A DNA stretch of 64,000 bases, from NCBI GenBank assembly GCA_021307315.1, contig JAJSPD010000041.1:124001-188000 (forward strand), given 5' to 3'. Under the pieces are notes generated by a model. That model saw nothing but the letters and a program-made list of their open reading frames with translations. It had not been told where the DNA came from and did no database searches. This stretch comes from Bisporella sp. PMI_857 (Eukaryota; Ascomycota; Leotiomycetes; Helotiales; Helotiaceae). Shown here piece after piece: positions 34,114 to 44,408 of the stretch (position 1 is its first letter; each line of letters opens with the position of its first letter). Made by a program: the position numbers and the translations under genes.

Positions 34114-35678
34114 ATGAAACGCGTACATTTAAATCTTATTTCAAACGCGCCTCGCTCTAATCGTATCACTAATTCCTTGATATCAAGCCTACTCAACAAG
34201 ATGTCGAACCCATTCGAGATTGCTGCTCAAGCTTTACCACTTAAACCTTCTCTTATACCAAATCTATCAATTCCAGCTCCTAAACCCGGCCCGAAACCTA
34301 AGCATCTAGCTGAACGTCGCACCCTTCATGCCCTTCAGCTAGCGCGCCGCAATACAACTCCTATTGCTGCTACCGCAGATGGCCTATTAGCTCAATTCAA
34401 AGCCGAGAATGATGACGAATCAGACTCCAGCTCTTCAGCCAACGGTGATCTACGCAGACGATCCTATACTCGAGAACAAAAGCTTTCAGCTATTGGCTAT
34501 GCTACAATCAAAAAGGTGTGGGATTCAAAAAAGGAACTGATGGTTCTTATATCCCATAAACAGGCTTGCAGAGACTTGGGTTTAGAACCGGTCCAGTTAC
34601 GTAGATGGAAGAAGGATGCCGACAAAATACGCGCTTTACGCAAAGGGTCAAGAAAGGGCAAGCTTACCCATCCATCCAAGTTCCCAATAATGGAAGACCA
34701 GCTTCACGCTTTAATACTTGAGAAAAGGAAAATTGGAAGAAAGGTTGGAGAGAATTGGATTCGACGGAATGCTAAACTTGAATTTGAAAAGTTGTGGCCT
34801 CATAAAGTAACGATTGTAGAGAAGAGAAAAGTCTTTGATGGGACCGCCGGCAAGCTACACTTCAAATTATGGTTCATGCAGATGGTATTCGGCGCTGCAA
34901 GCCTTTATTGATCTTTCATGGCAAGAACGAAGATCATAGACAAAAGCCGAAGGCCGGCAATCTGAGGAGAGAATACAAGCTCTATGATCCAAGAGTTGAG
35001 GTGATGTTTAATCCAAAAGCATGGTCTAATACCGATCTCATAGTGGAATGGGTCAAGCATATTTATACCCCGTCTTCGAATTACCCTTGCTTCCCACGAA
35101 ATTCGACTCAAAGGCCACCTCGATTCCTCTCTCTAGACGTCTTCTCTGGTCAGAAAACAAAAGAGGACATTAATAGCTTTAAAGCTATTAGATGCACTAC
35201 ATCATTTATCCCTAGTGGCACTACCGGCTTTGTTCAAGTCTGTGATACAGTGGTCAATAAGTCCTTGAAAGCACGAATGGAAGAGCTAGCAGATCAATAT
35301 ATCGATGAACATGAAAGAGAGTGGGTAGAGGGCAAATATTCAATTGGCCAGCGGCGAGTTCTTTTGACGAAATGGGTAGGGCAAGCTTGGGAGGATATGC
35401 ATGCTGAAGACAGTGAGATGCTCCGTCAAGCCTTCGAGCAAGTCGGGCTAGGATTACCTATTGATGGGAGTCAAGATCATAAGATTAAGATTAAGGACTT
35501 TCTTGGGGTTGAGGTTGGAAACTGGAAGGACCGGCGCCCTACAGAAGGCGGGGATTCAGAAGAATTGCAAAGCAATTTGACACCGGAGGAGGTAGAGAAA
35601 CTATCCTCTGCAATCCCCATTGATGATGAGGATGATATAGTGGATATGGATGAAACTATTGTAGTAGACCTAGCGTAA
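34114..35678 (+). pseudogene. Pogo-like transposase, internally deleted and frameshifted
   Basis: The first frame (34114-34911) holds an N-terminal region, RRRSYTREQKLSAIGYA and a helix-turn-helix-like DNA-binding segment. The second frame (to 35678) starts at about MVHADGIRRCKPLLIFHGK and has the DDE_1 core: FNPKAWSNTDL, FLSLDVFSGQKT (second Asp), TGFVQVCDTVVNKSLK (third Asp; 35 residues between, pogo-type DD35D). The block with the first Asp (NMDET-like) is missing between VEKRKVFDG and the second frame, so an internal deletion plus frameshift inactivates it. Confidence 0.85.
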
Positions 35679-36134
35679 TTTGGATTTAGGAATAGGTTCA
35701 TTTTGGTTAATATAATATATTTTAAGGGGGGTTTATATTCCAAAAAATGTCGGGACAACAACCCTTCGCTGGGAGGGGGACTATATGCCGGGGGGGCTTA
35801 TAGCGAAGAGGGGGCTTATATGCTAGTTAATACGGTACGTTGATAGGGTCAGAATTTATCCTGGAACGACGTGTCATGTGCTTGCATATGCTCGAGGAAT
35901 CAGGCGAAGCCATTCGGCGGTGACAGAAGGGCTTTGAATTAGATCTCAACAGCTTTGCCCGCTTCACGGTAGAAGATGTTGCGTACTCGCTTTAGTCAAC
36001 GGAGCTCTTAGTCAGCTCAAGACATGTATCATAGTCAAGGATGCTGGGGAGGTCATCGCGATGGAGGAGGTGCTCGGAATATCAGCCGACGCTGGAGATA
36101 TATTGCGGCCCCCAATTCGACTTCGACCTAGGGA

Positions 36135-36960
36135 ATGGGCGCCCAATCCGGAAACTTGTGCTTTAGCCACCTCAATTCTAACAATGATAAGGAAGACCTA
36201 GACAATAACGTTGATGCCCCAAGTCGACGAGAACCATCATCGAGTTCTGGTCGCTCCAGGTCCGGGCTACTAAATTCAAACCTCACGGTAACCGAGTCGC
36301 GAGCACGGGAACGGCCATGTGGTGCTAGTCGCAGGAGGAACCTCGCCGTCTTTGGTACTTCAGATTACCTATTGGGCTTAGTAACGGACAGTCAGCCTGA
36401 CCAATCATGTCCAATTGTCAGGAAACATGGAACGGACTTGCACAAACTCAACAACTCGACATTCGTAAAAGCTGTCTGCCAAATGTTAGAGGATCAGCTT
36501 GACTATTGCTGGGAAATGAACATTCATGGAGCTAAAGCAGCCTAGATACAACTATACGTTTGTCGCGAAAGGCACTAGAGTTGAGTATGCGAAGATTTGA
36601 TACATGATTCTACGGACTGCCAACGTCTCGAACTAATGATTTGTTCCTGCCTACCTAGGGAAGACGACAGTGCCAGGACCATTATCCTATAACCGGGGGA
36701 CCGTGTGTATCGTCCATGATGATGTTCCTCGGCTTTGCGGGATTCCCTATACGACCGTGCATCTTAAAGGCTACGGTAAAAAGGCTATCAAAGGTCTACG
36801 GGCTAAACATAAGCTCGGAGTGTTGTACAAGGACCCTTCGGTAAAGAACATAATTTTTACATCTAGATGGATCAGGAATCGCTTGGATAGACTTTGAACG
36901 AACAGAGTTTCGACTTTATTAGCTATTTAGCCGCAACGCTGACGGTGAAAGAAGAGGAGA
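36135..36960 (+). pseudogene. Fungal protein-kinase-like relic
   Basis: Blocks of one protein in shifting frames: HKLNNSTFVKAVCQMLEDQ (to 36540), YNYTFVAKGTRVEYAK (about 36550-36597) followed by TGA, VPAYLG (about 36646), VHLKGYGKKAIKGLRAKHK then LGVLYKDPSVKNIIF (about 36760-36860), and IAWIDFERTEFRL (about 36874-36915). The last two correspond to the HRDxxxxN and DFE-type loops of the fungal kinase-like proteins often found near HET genes. Several stops and frame changes make it non-functional. Confidence 0.6.
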
Positions 36961-37146
36961 GTGAGAAACGGAAAGAGAGTGGCGGTAGGGTTAAAGAGAT
37001 TGATGGTGTTATCCACGGGATCATCGAGATAGTCATATCTGAAGACAATCCCCTAGCGGGCAATTTTAGAATGATAAACCACGATCATGTAACAGTCTGA
37101 TCTTTGGTAGTTTGCACCATTATCAGGTGAAGTCTTGATCCTGCAG

Positions 37147-38143
37147 ATGAACGTCGCTGGTAAATATATATCTGTTGGGGGGGGGGATATGCCGCGCATA
37201 TGCTGACTCTATACAGTCACCAATCCCAACCGTGTCAATACTAGTATCCAGGAGACGGTCGCTGGTCAAAAGTCAGAGTAACACATGTTCTGCATATGCT
37301 TAGCTAATACTTTTCTAGTACTATCAAGTTGTACGTGCTGTCTAGCGGTTGGCGCAATGCAGATTTTGCCTTTGAGCCCGGGTGAGTATACGCTAACTCT
37401 ATGCTTTGCATATGCTCATATCTGCGGACGTGGTCCACCTGGAGGATTGATCGATCGCTATGCTACTGCATGCGAGGAGATTGCGTAAGTCTGGCATTTG
37501 TTCTGCGTATGCTCCGCTAATGCTGACAGTCGTAATGATGCTATGTTCCGTTCCAACTTTGGTAGCCATTTTCATCGTGTAGTAAGTGAAAACAGGCCAC
37601 GCATATGTCCATACATACATATATATATACTTATTCTCTAGCCTCAAATCAAATTGAAAGTCAAAAGGAAAATTAACCACACTCTTTCTGCTGTTATTTC
37701 ACCAAATATCCTATCTAATATCCCTACAAACGTTGCATCCGGCATGTCTACACAAACACAACATATGCCCAGCACGGACGCAACCACAATACTTGATAAA
37801 CAAGCTCAACCAGTTGGATCGTTTCACATCCAGATTTGACCCAACTCAGCACAGCTTCAGCATATGCTAACACTGTTCTAGCTTCTTGCTACTCCATCTT
37901 CCTCGGCCAAACGCAAGGTCAGTATTAACTGTGCATATATTGAGCATATGCTGACACCATACTAGCACGGCAATGATCCTCCAAAGTCCCCCGAGTCCCC
38001 CACCCGCGACTGAAGCAGTGAGTGTGTATTAAGCGTGTCCTGGGCATATGCTGACTCTACGTTCAGAGAAGAAGTCTCGTCCAACCTCCAAACCCACTCG
38101 TGGCGCTGGTCTCCGTAAGTCTTACATATGTTGTGTACAGTAG
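37147..38143 (+). CDS. Nine-exon gene of unknown family with related introns; possibly inactive
   Basis: Exons: 37147-37159, 37217-37277, 37319-37381, 37428-37484, 37530-37581, 37642-37812, 37882-37917, 37966-38017 and 38067-38143. They splice to 582 nt (193 residues) in one frame. The N-terminal half looks well conserved (IKLYVLSSGWRNADFAFEP, GRGPPGGLIDRYATACEEIA, MFRSNFGSHFHRV); the C-terminal half is Pro/Ser/Lys-rich (KKKSRPTSKPTRGAG), suggesting a nuclear protein. Two oddities: intron 3 would end CGG rather than AG, and exon 8 has an in-frame TGA (38011-38013). The exon 6 donor (GTTGGA) is weak. Introns are 41-69 nt and nearly all carry GCATATGC next to a CTGAC/CTAAC branch site. Family and function unknown. 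Confidence 0.6.
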
Positions 38144-38253
38144 CGATCGAAATCGGCTTCAGTCCACACTCTATGACTTTAATGTTTGCGCCACAGTTAT
38201 TTTACAGGCTAGTAGCGTTAGGGCTATGTAAACCTGTTGACCTGAATTAGTTC
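38137..38253 (+). repeat. Inverted repeat, left arm (3' end of the nine-exon gene)
   Basis: ACAGTAGCGATCGAAATCGG through TTCAGTCCACAC, TTTAATGT and TGCGCCACAGTT matches the reverse complement of 40960-41073; identity is high over the first 70 bp, then weaker to AACCTGTTGAC / AACATGTTGAC. It includes the stop codon and 3' UTR of the gene at 37147-38143. Confidence 0.85.
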
Positions 38254-38440
38254 AGTATTGCACCGACAACGGCAAACGCTGGCTCTGTTCTATCACAAAA
38301 GAAATATGAGTTGCTGCCTAGAGGTGCGGCTGAACCACATCCTACTACAATTAAAATAAGTCGCCTCCCGTCAGGAGACGTCGTTATGCCAGACGATGCA
38401 TCTATAGGCTTCGCATTGAAGAGATTGTCTCAATTCAATC

Positions 38441-40390
38441 ATGCAGAACCAAGAACAGTCTTTATGGACCGAAGAACAAGGAGTGGCTATTGAAGCTATG
38501 CACCGGGAGATACAACGCCTAAAGCAAGAGCACGAGGCTGCGCTGGAAGAACAGCAAGATGTGTTGTTACAATGCCAGTATAAGATACAATCTCTGCGCG
38601 AATTGACGATCGAACAGCAACATTCCATTGATGCACAATCACATGAGTTAGGGAGTCGTGCAGTTTATGTGTACGCACCCCTGTCGGACCAAAACAGTAT
38701 CCGGCTTCTCGAATTGGGTAGGGGTCCCTTTTTGAGTCCTTTACAATGCAAGCTCGTTGTCTCTCGGTCAATTGCCGACTGATCTTACTAGGCTTTATCG
38801 TATGCTTGGGGTGAGACTACGACCACGCATCATGTAATGATAGAGGGTAAACGCCTTCCGATAACTGCTAATCTTGACAAAGCCTTGCGAAGGGTTCGTC
38901 GAAACAATCAAGATCTATATCTCTGGGTTGACGCTATATGTATTAATCAAGATGATACCGCTGAAAAAGAGAATCAGATCTCCATGATGTTCCAAATATA
39001 CCAGTCAGCCACACAGGTTGTTGTTTATTTGGGAGAGCATTCTGATCATAGTGAACTGCTTCCAGAGTTCTTTGATACAACAATTCGGGCTTCTCGTGTT
39101 TTCGACAGTTTGGAGGACGACGGAGCGTCTCTAGACAACGAAGACTTGCGTAGGTCTATGGGTACTCTCAGAGAGATTGGATTACCCAACTCAAACAACA
39201 CAATGTGGCGCGCTGCCAGAGCCTTTTATAGCCGGCCGTGGATGTTACGAGCATGGGTTGTGCAAGAAGTTATTGCGGCAACCAAACTCGTTTTTCTTTG
39301 TGGTAGTTGGGAATTGCCAGGAGATATTGTGTATGGTTCAGCTATTGCTTCCGCGCGCTGGCCACAACTTTGTCCCTTCGGTGATATGATACCTGGGCTA
39401 CCAAGGCCGGAAGAGAAAGGTCTTTGGCAACTCTTCAGGATATCGAATGCGCGTTCCGTCAACATAGCGGAAGGCACAGAGCTTCTCGATCTAATTTACC
39501 TGACTGATGCATGCAAAGCAACAGATGCTCGGGATCAAGTTTTTGCAGTCCTGGGAATGGCGAAAGAGTCTAACCAGCCATTGTTGCGACCCAACTACTT
39601 CGAGAAATGGCAAGATACTTACCTGCGATACACTGAATACTTTATTAGAGAAGGATCAGGGTTGCGTGCTCTCTATTTAAGCTCCACAGACTTTGCCACC
39701 ACATATAAGCAGAGGGGTGAAATTCCTTCCTGGGTTCCCGATTTTTCATTTGAAGGAACACGTATATGGTTCGCAAATGAACATGATGATGCCCATGGCA
39801 AAACTACCGCTGGTGGTGACGACACTCCCTCGCTGAGGATCGACACGGCTCTCAGGATTCTGACAGTCCAAGCTTTAAAACTTGACAGCATACAGTCTCC
39901 TAGCCCCAGCGAGGCCCAGCAGCAGATTGATGATCCATATGCTCAAATTCTACAATGGCGCACAGAGCTCGAAAATTTGTGGTCTTCAGCACAGTCTCCC
40001 TCTATTGAAACAATGCAGGACGTGTTATGCAGGGTCATGCTCTGTCAACAAGAGCCGCCCGACTTGGAGTTGTTTCGGGCTCTAATTTGGTCGGCATATC
40101 CTATAGAATTTGACAGAATTGTTGACCGAAAGAGATTATTCCGAGATCTGGCCACGCTCTGCAGACCTTGGCGACGTTGCATCACATCTACAGGTTTTCT
40201 TGGCCAGGTACCTTTACACGCTCAAGAGGGTGATGTGATTGTGATCCCAATAGGGTCAGCTATACCTTTTGTTTTACGTCCGCACCAGGCTCGGTATCAT
40301 TTAATCGGTCAAGCGTACATTCATGGAGTTATGATGGGCGAGGCACTCCAATTCGACCATCTTGTTGAGGAAGAAATCGAGTTAATTTAA
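38441..40390 (+). pseudogene. Heterokaryon incompatibility (HET) domain gene with two in-frame stops
   Basis: A single frame from ATG 38441 to TAA 40390 is interrupted only by TGA (38780-38782) and TAG (38789-38791). Before the stops: a helical, Gln/Glu-rich segment, then YAPLSDQNSIRLLEL. Straight after: ALSYAWGETTT, LPITANLDKALRRVR, LYLWVDAICINQDD and QVVVYLGEHSD, the core of a HET domain, so the stops fall inside the conserved region. The remaining ~500 residues (RPWMLRAWVVQEV, DARDQVFAVLGMA, IPSWVPDFS) are intact. HET proteins trigger cell death after fusion of unlike strains. The downstream part alone (from ATG 38837) would lack the first HET motif. Confidence 0.85.
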
Positions 40391-40959
40391 TAAGAACCTG
40401 GATAGTATTCACAATAGGAAGTTTCCCCAGCTTCCCAAACATTCAATCTTCAGGTAACGTACCTAACCACTTAGCTGGCCAAATCATCAGCCTGGCTACT
40501 CAAAAACATACCAAAAATCAAGGTCTTGGCATTTTTATATCTTAACTACTATGCATGTATATGGATCAAAACAAAATATTTAAATAAGCAGTATTTTCAG
40601 TTTCAAAATATTTCGTATTATAAGTAGTTAGATATAGCATTTCACGCTAATTTTTTTTTAGAAAACTTGCTTTCTTTTTAAAATGGTGACCTAGTGCGCA
40701 GGTACACGTCAAGGGATGGGTTTTTGTTAAGAATTGGAGGTGTTATATAAAGGATCAAACAGATGATCAGCGAGGATATCACAACAACATCACAGATTCA
40801 ATTGAAGGCAACTCAGATGATCTGTTCTACAGTTCTACAACCGTAAGAATACTGTATGAGATTTTCTCTAGTCTAGTAGCCCGTGACATACTTACATAAG
40901 CTGATTCCTGACAGTTTGCCTCTGTCAGTGAAATGCCTAGAGCAAGGGGAGGTGGACTA
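40391..40959. other. Intergenic stretch, nothing supported
   Basis: AT-rich, no gene seen. Confidence 0.4.
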
Positions 40960-41073
40960 ATGCTCGTCAACATGTTAGCTAGCCATAATAATACTAGTCT
41001 ACCTTAGAACTGTGGCGCAGACATTAAAATCATATAGTGTGGACTGAAGCCGATTTCGATTGCTACTGTAGAT
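40960..41073 (-). repeat. Inverted repeat, right arm (3' end of the convergent gene)
   Basis: Reverse complement of 38137-38253 with scattered differences. It includes the stop codon (CAG TAG on the minus strand) and 3' UTR of the gene at 41071-42508, as the left arm does for the gene on its side. Confidence 0.85.
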
Positions 41074-42508
41074 ATTGCTTAATCCGCTCTGCACAAATAA
41101 ACGCAGCTAGTCGATCCTCAATAGCTAAAGACGCATGGATTGCACGAAGAGATGTAGCGGAAAACCTTTTCAGTAATGATTGATATTCAGGAGGTAAGAT
41201 AAAGCGCCCTGTCTATGTTAGCTTAGAGTCAGCATATGTTCCAAATATGCGGAGCATACGCGGAGTTTGTGCCAACACATCGTTCTGTAGGGTTGCCAAT
41301 ATAACATCATTAGCAATTTGAATCGGAAGTCTTGTAGGATATGGAGGATGATGCGAATGTCTTCCACGGGCGACAAGTAGTGCATATGGATATTGAATCA
41401 TATTGAAAGGAAAATATATATGTTGGTATCACTCTCTGTGATACCTTCTTCGTATTGATGACTTGCAATAGCTTAAGTCGGTTACCCACGGGGCACGCAG
41501 CACCGCGATCTCAGCGCAGTGCTATATATGCTCGTTGTAGGTGGTTGACTTGTTCCTGATTGTTCTAAGTTACGTCCTACGAGCGAGAACTTAAATACAT
41601 TCAGGTGGTGGCCTGTGCGTCATGGAACGTTCACATGACTTTATACCAACATTAACCGTATGTTTTGATTCCAATTCTTTAAGAATCCGTTAAAGAAAGC
41701 TTCAGTTTCAGCTCAAAGCTTATCTGTAATTGAAGCAGATATAGCCTTTTAACTTGCGTACTGCTGTAAGTTATTGATATTCGTCAACTTGACATCATCA
41801 TACGCAGAGCATATGCGCAGCACATCCTTGTGAGCAAATTCACAATATTTGATCCCCGAGCAGGTGTATGACAAGTGATGAGCTTGGTGGTTGTTTTCGA
41901 AAATCGACAGTTTAGTAGTTTTCTGTCTAGTCTCGAACAAAGAGAATTGAATCTAAATTCTCTATATATTAGCCTAGTATGTTTTTTGCATTGCTCAGCA
42001 TACCTTCGACATCTGCTCCCGCGCGATTCGAAAGACGTCACTCTTGGTAGCGTCGAGAGAAAATAAAGGCTCAGCAAAGTGAACAAAATGTCCATCGCCT
42101 TCAGAACTAGTGTTTGGATAATAAGGAATATCGAGGTGGTCGAATACTTCTTTTATAGAAACTGAAGGCCGGCCATTACTACTCAGTGTGCAGCCAAAAC
42201 TCTTGACGGGGGACTACATATTGTAAGCATATGCAGAGCATATTCTGGCATCCATTCTTACCGCAGAGAGACCCACTATAATAGGTGGAACAGTTGGCAT
42301 ATCCTCGGCATATACAGTTGATTCAGTGTTATGCGAAGAGAACGAAGAATGGCTCAAAGTATCGTTGTCGTCATCTCGAATAGAAGATGGTCTCTCAACA
42401 TCTTTGGTATATGTTCAGCATATGCTAAATATATACTTCGTAAGGAATTCTACTTACGCTAAGCTCGTTCATCCTTCTAATTACAAATTCACTTGCAGTA
42501 GTCTCCAT
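41071..42508 (-). pseudogene. Multi-intron gene with GCM1/FLYWCH-like zinc-binding region, interrupted by an insertion
   Basis: Minus-strand exons: 42508-42458, 42393-42262, 42213-42004 and 41952 onward; introns of 64, 48 and 51 nt. The spliced frame reads METTASEFVIRRMNELS, then RPSSIRDDDND, VSIKEVFDHLDIPYYP and LSYTCSGIKYCEFAHKD. Beyond an unclear junction, KHTVNIYFPFNMIQYPYAL, RGRHSHHPPYPTRLP and TGRFILPPEYQSLLKRF continue to YLQ and TAG (41073-41071). The Cx5C pair followed by HxH resembles WRKY/GCM1/FLYWCH-type DNA-binding fingers found in transposase-like proteins. An LTR-like insertion at 41421-41651 splits the KHTVN/IYFPF exon and the frame between 41749 and 41700 is broken. A regulatory or transposase origin is inference. 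Confidence 0.55.
41421..41651 (+). mobile_element. LTR-like insertion with TGTTGG...CCAACA ends
   Basis: 231 bp, starts TGTTGGTATCAC and ends TTTATACCAACA, with a TATATATG block in the middle. It falls in an exon of the minus-strand gene, and removing it makes the frame continuous (KHTVN joined to IYFPF). The 5 bp flanks (ATATA and TTAAC) do not match, so no target duplication is preserved, or the edges are misplaced. Confidence 0.65.
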
Positions 42509-42914
42509 GGTCGAATCAATTGAGCAACGCAGAAGTACAGAGTTGTAACGTTTTCATTTCAAAATTTAAAAGTTATATTGTACGCGTCGCAATAGAAAAC
42601 GCGAAGCGCGTTATCGTATTTCTATGCTTGTCATATACTGAGGTGAGATTTCTGGCCTGGCCGAGCTCTCAAAGCTACGATTTCTGGCCTGGGCCAAGAT
42701 TTTTCTAGCCTGGCCCAACTGTAACCCCATTCTTTTTCCCCACGAGCTCGACTTATGTAATGTAGGCTAGGGAGCTAGAAAAATATTTCCCCATAATTTA
42801 CGGGCCTGCATTGTAGATAATATCATCATCCGTAACGCTCCTAATAAGCCCGTACTTCTATTGCGGCGATTTTTAGTGTCAATGGGGCAACTTCAGGGGT
42901 TTTCGGGAACAAGT

Positions 42915-43376
42915 GATCCGCTTTGCTGACCGACAAGGGTTTGTGTGCAAAGTGGAGTCTTTCTTCTCCCGGATACAATTGATCCACTTTGCTGACCGAC
43001 AAGGGTTTGTGTGCAAAGTGGAGTCTTTTCTTCTCCCGCATACAATCGATCCACTTTGCTCACGGACAAGGGTTTATATTCAAAGTGGAGTCTTTTCTTC
43101 TCCCGTATATAACTGATCCACTCTGCTCATGGACAAGGGTTTCTGTGCAAAGTGGAGCCTTTCCTCCCCCGCATACAACTGATCCACTTTGCTCACCGAC
43201 AAGGGTTTCTATGCAAAGTGGAGTCTTTTCATCTCCCGCATACAGCTGATCCACTTTGCTCACCGACAAGGGTTTCTGTGCAAAGTGGAGTCTTTTCGTC
43301 TCCCGTATATAACTGATCCACTTTGCTCACCGACAAGGATTCACGAACAAGTGGAGTCATTTCTTCTCCGCATACT
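42915..43376. repeat. Minisatellite, seven units of 66-67 bp
   Basis: Units begin at 42915, 42981, 43048, 43115, 43181, 43248 and 43315; the last is shorter (62 bp). Each contains GATCCACTTTGCTSACCGAC, GGGTTTSTGTGCAAAGTGGA and a pyrimidine-rich TCTTTTCTTCTCCCGCATA part. CCACTTTGC and GCAAAGTGG form a 9 bp hairpin arm in most units. The frames found across it on both strands are by-products of repetition. Confidence 0.95.
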
Positions 43377-44408
43377 GATCCACCAGCTTTTCGCCCCACA
43401 TGGTGCAAATTGGAATATTTCATGAAATTAGCGAGTTAGGAAAGAGCTCATGTGCATACTAATTTAGTACTTCGGCACGAAGGTTCCATCTTTAGGTGCG
43501 TGACAAATATGAGGCCTCGCTTTTTGATCGTCATCGCCAGCTCCAGCACGGAATCAGTCAAGGATTCAGATCTGCGAATCGATGTGTTTCCCTGGGGTTT
43601 TGGGCAAAAAATTATGGTATTCTAGTCATTTGCCGTTCTTTTATTGTTCGTTAAGCTTAAACTTTTTAGATGTCCGAAAATTTCCAACCGTCGGCCGGTG
43701 TTGAGAAACCAGATAGCGTCCATGACAATGCAATGATTGTGCTATCAACATCTAAAGCCCCGCCGTCGTCGTTGCTGTTGCGCGAGCATCCATCACATAA
43801 TCTTGAATTCATATAATATTGGCCTTCGGAAGATAAGATGAGCTCCAATATATACCTCCCCATCCCCAACAAAACGATTATGATAGAGAATTTCCGTACC
43901 AAATGCCTCATATTAAACTATTCAAGCTCACCCACTTATACCCAAAGTGCATGTCACATATCAAGCCTGACCTCCGGTAACCGTCAATTAATGCCTAATC
44001 ATCTTGTATCAGCGACCTACTCGTGCTCCTAAACAATTCCATCCCCAGGGAACAAAGTTTTCTCTACCAGCCATATGATATGGTCGGGTCGCCATTAGTT
44101 ATCCTACTTGTCTCTCTTTTCTCATCCAAGACACGCCCTACTCATATTCCCTGGCGCTGTAAGTCGATGATAGAGAATGTGCAACGGGGAGTTTGGCTAG
44201 AACTTGTTAGACAGAAGTCAAGGCAGAATTTCTGTTGACTATGTAGTTATCACGGTTGTTTGAGGCCATCCATCGCTTTACACGGCCAACCGTCGTGACC
44301 AACCCCCGCCCCAAAAATTCTCACAGTGCCCGTAGGCATTCTGCTTCTAGATAGCACACCGTCAATGTAAGGAACGATTAATCGGGATTGTTCATTGCAT
44401 ACGAGGCA
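43377..44408. other. Intergenic stretch without a supported gene
   Basis: A 49-codon plus-strand frame at 43671-43820 (MSENFQPSAGVEK...) is the only tidy frame; it has no recognisable domain. Nothing else is seen. Confidence 0.35.

Larger units (their letters stand above)
30853..35835 (+). mobile_element. Pogo/Fot1-like DNA transposon, dead, with a LINE nested inside
   Basis: Terminal inverted repeats of at least 20 bp (CCGTATTAACTAGCATATAA) at 30853-30872 and 35816-35835 are exact and are flanked by TA (30851-30852 and 35836-35837). Both ends carry subterminal repeats of the form TATA(A)xxCCCCC, several on each side (for example 34040-34080 and 35720-35820). The transposase frame on the right half is broken. 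A LINE copy (30885-33999) sits 30 bp inside the left end. Confidence 0.9.
30795..35923 (+). pseudogene. Coding relic split by the pogo-like transposon
   Basis: Deleting the transposon and one TA joins 30795-30852 with 35838-35923 into one open frame that reads across the junction: FHEQQPSLWDTLIGSEF, then LERRVMCLHMLEESGE, stop at 35921. The frame is closed upstream by TAA at 30792. The peptide is not recognised, but its continuity across an exact TA insertion supports an insertion into a once-coding region. It may belong with the kinase-like relic downstream. Confidence 0.45.

Noticed and set aside
42915..43376. CRISPR-like array
   Set aside because: Units are near-identical end to end with no unique spacers, and the setting is eukaryotic.
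42841..43425. Several overlapping frames with repeating FADRQGFVCKVESF-type peptides on both strands
   Set aside because: They are translations of the 66-67 bp minisatellite; unit lengths shift the frame, so no protein is being maintained.
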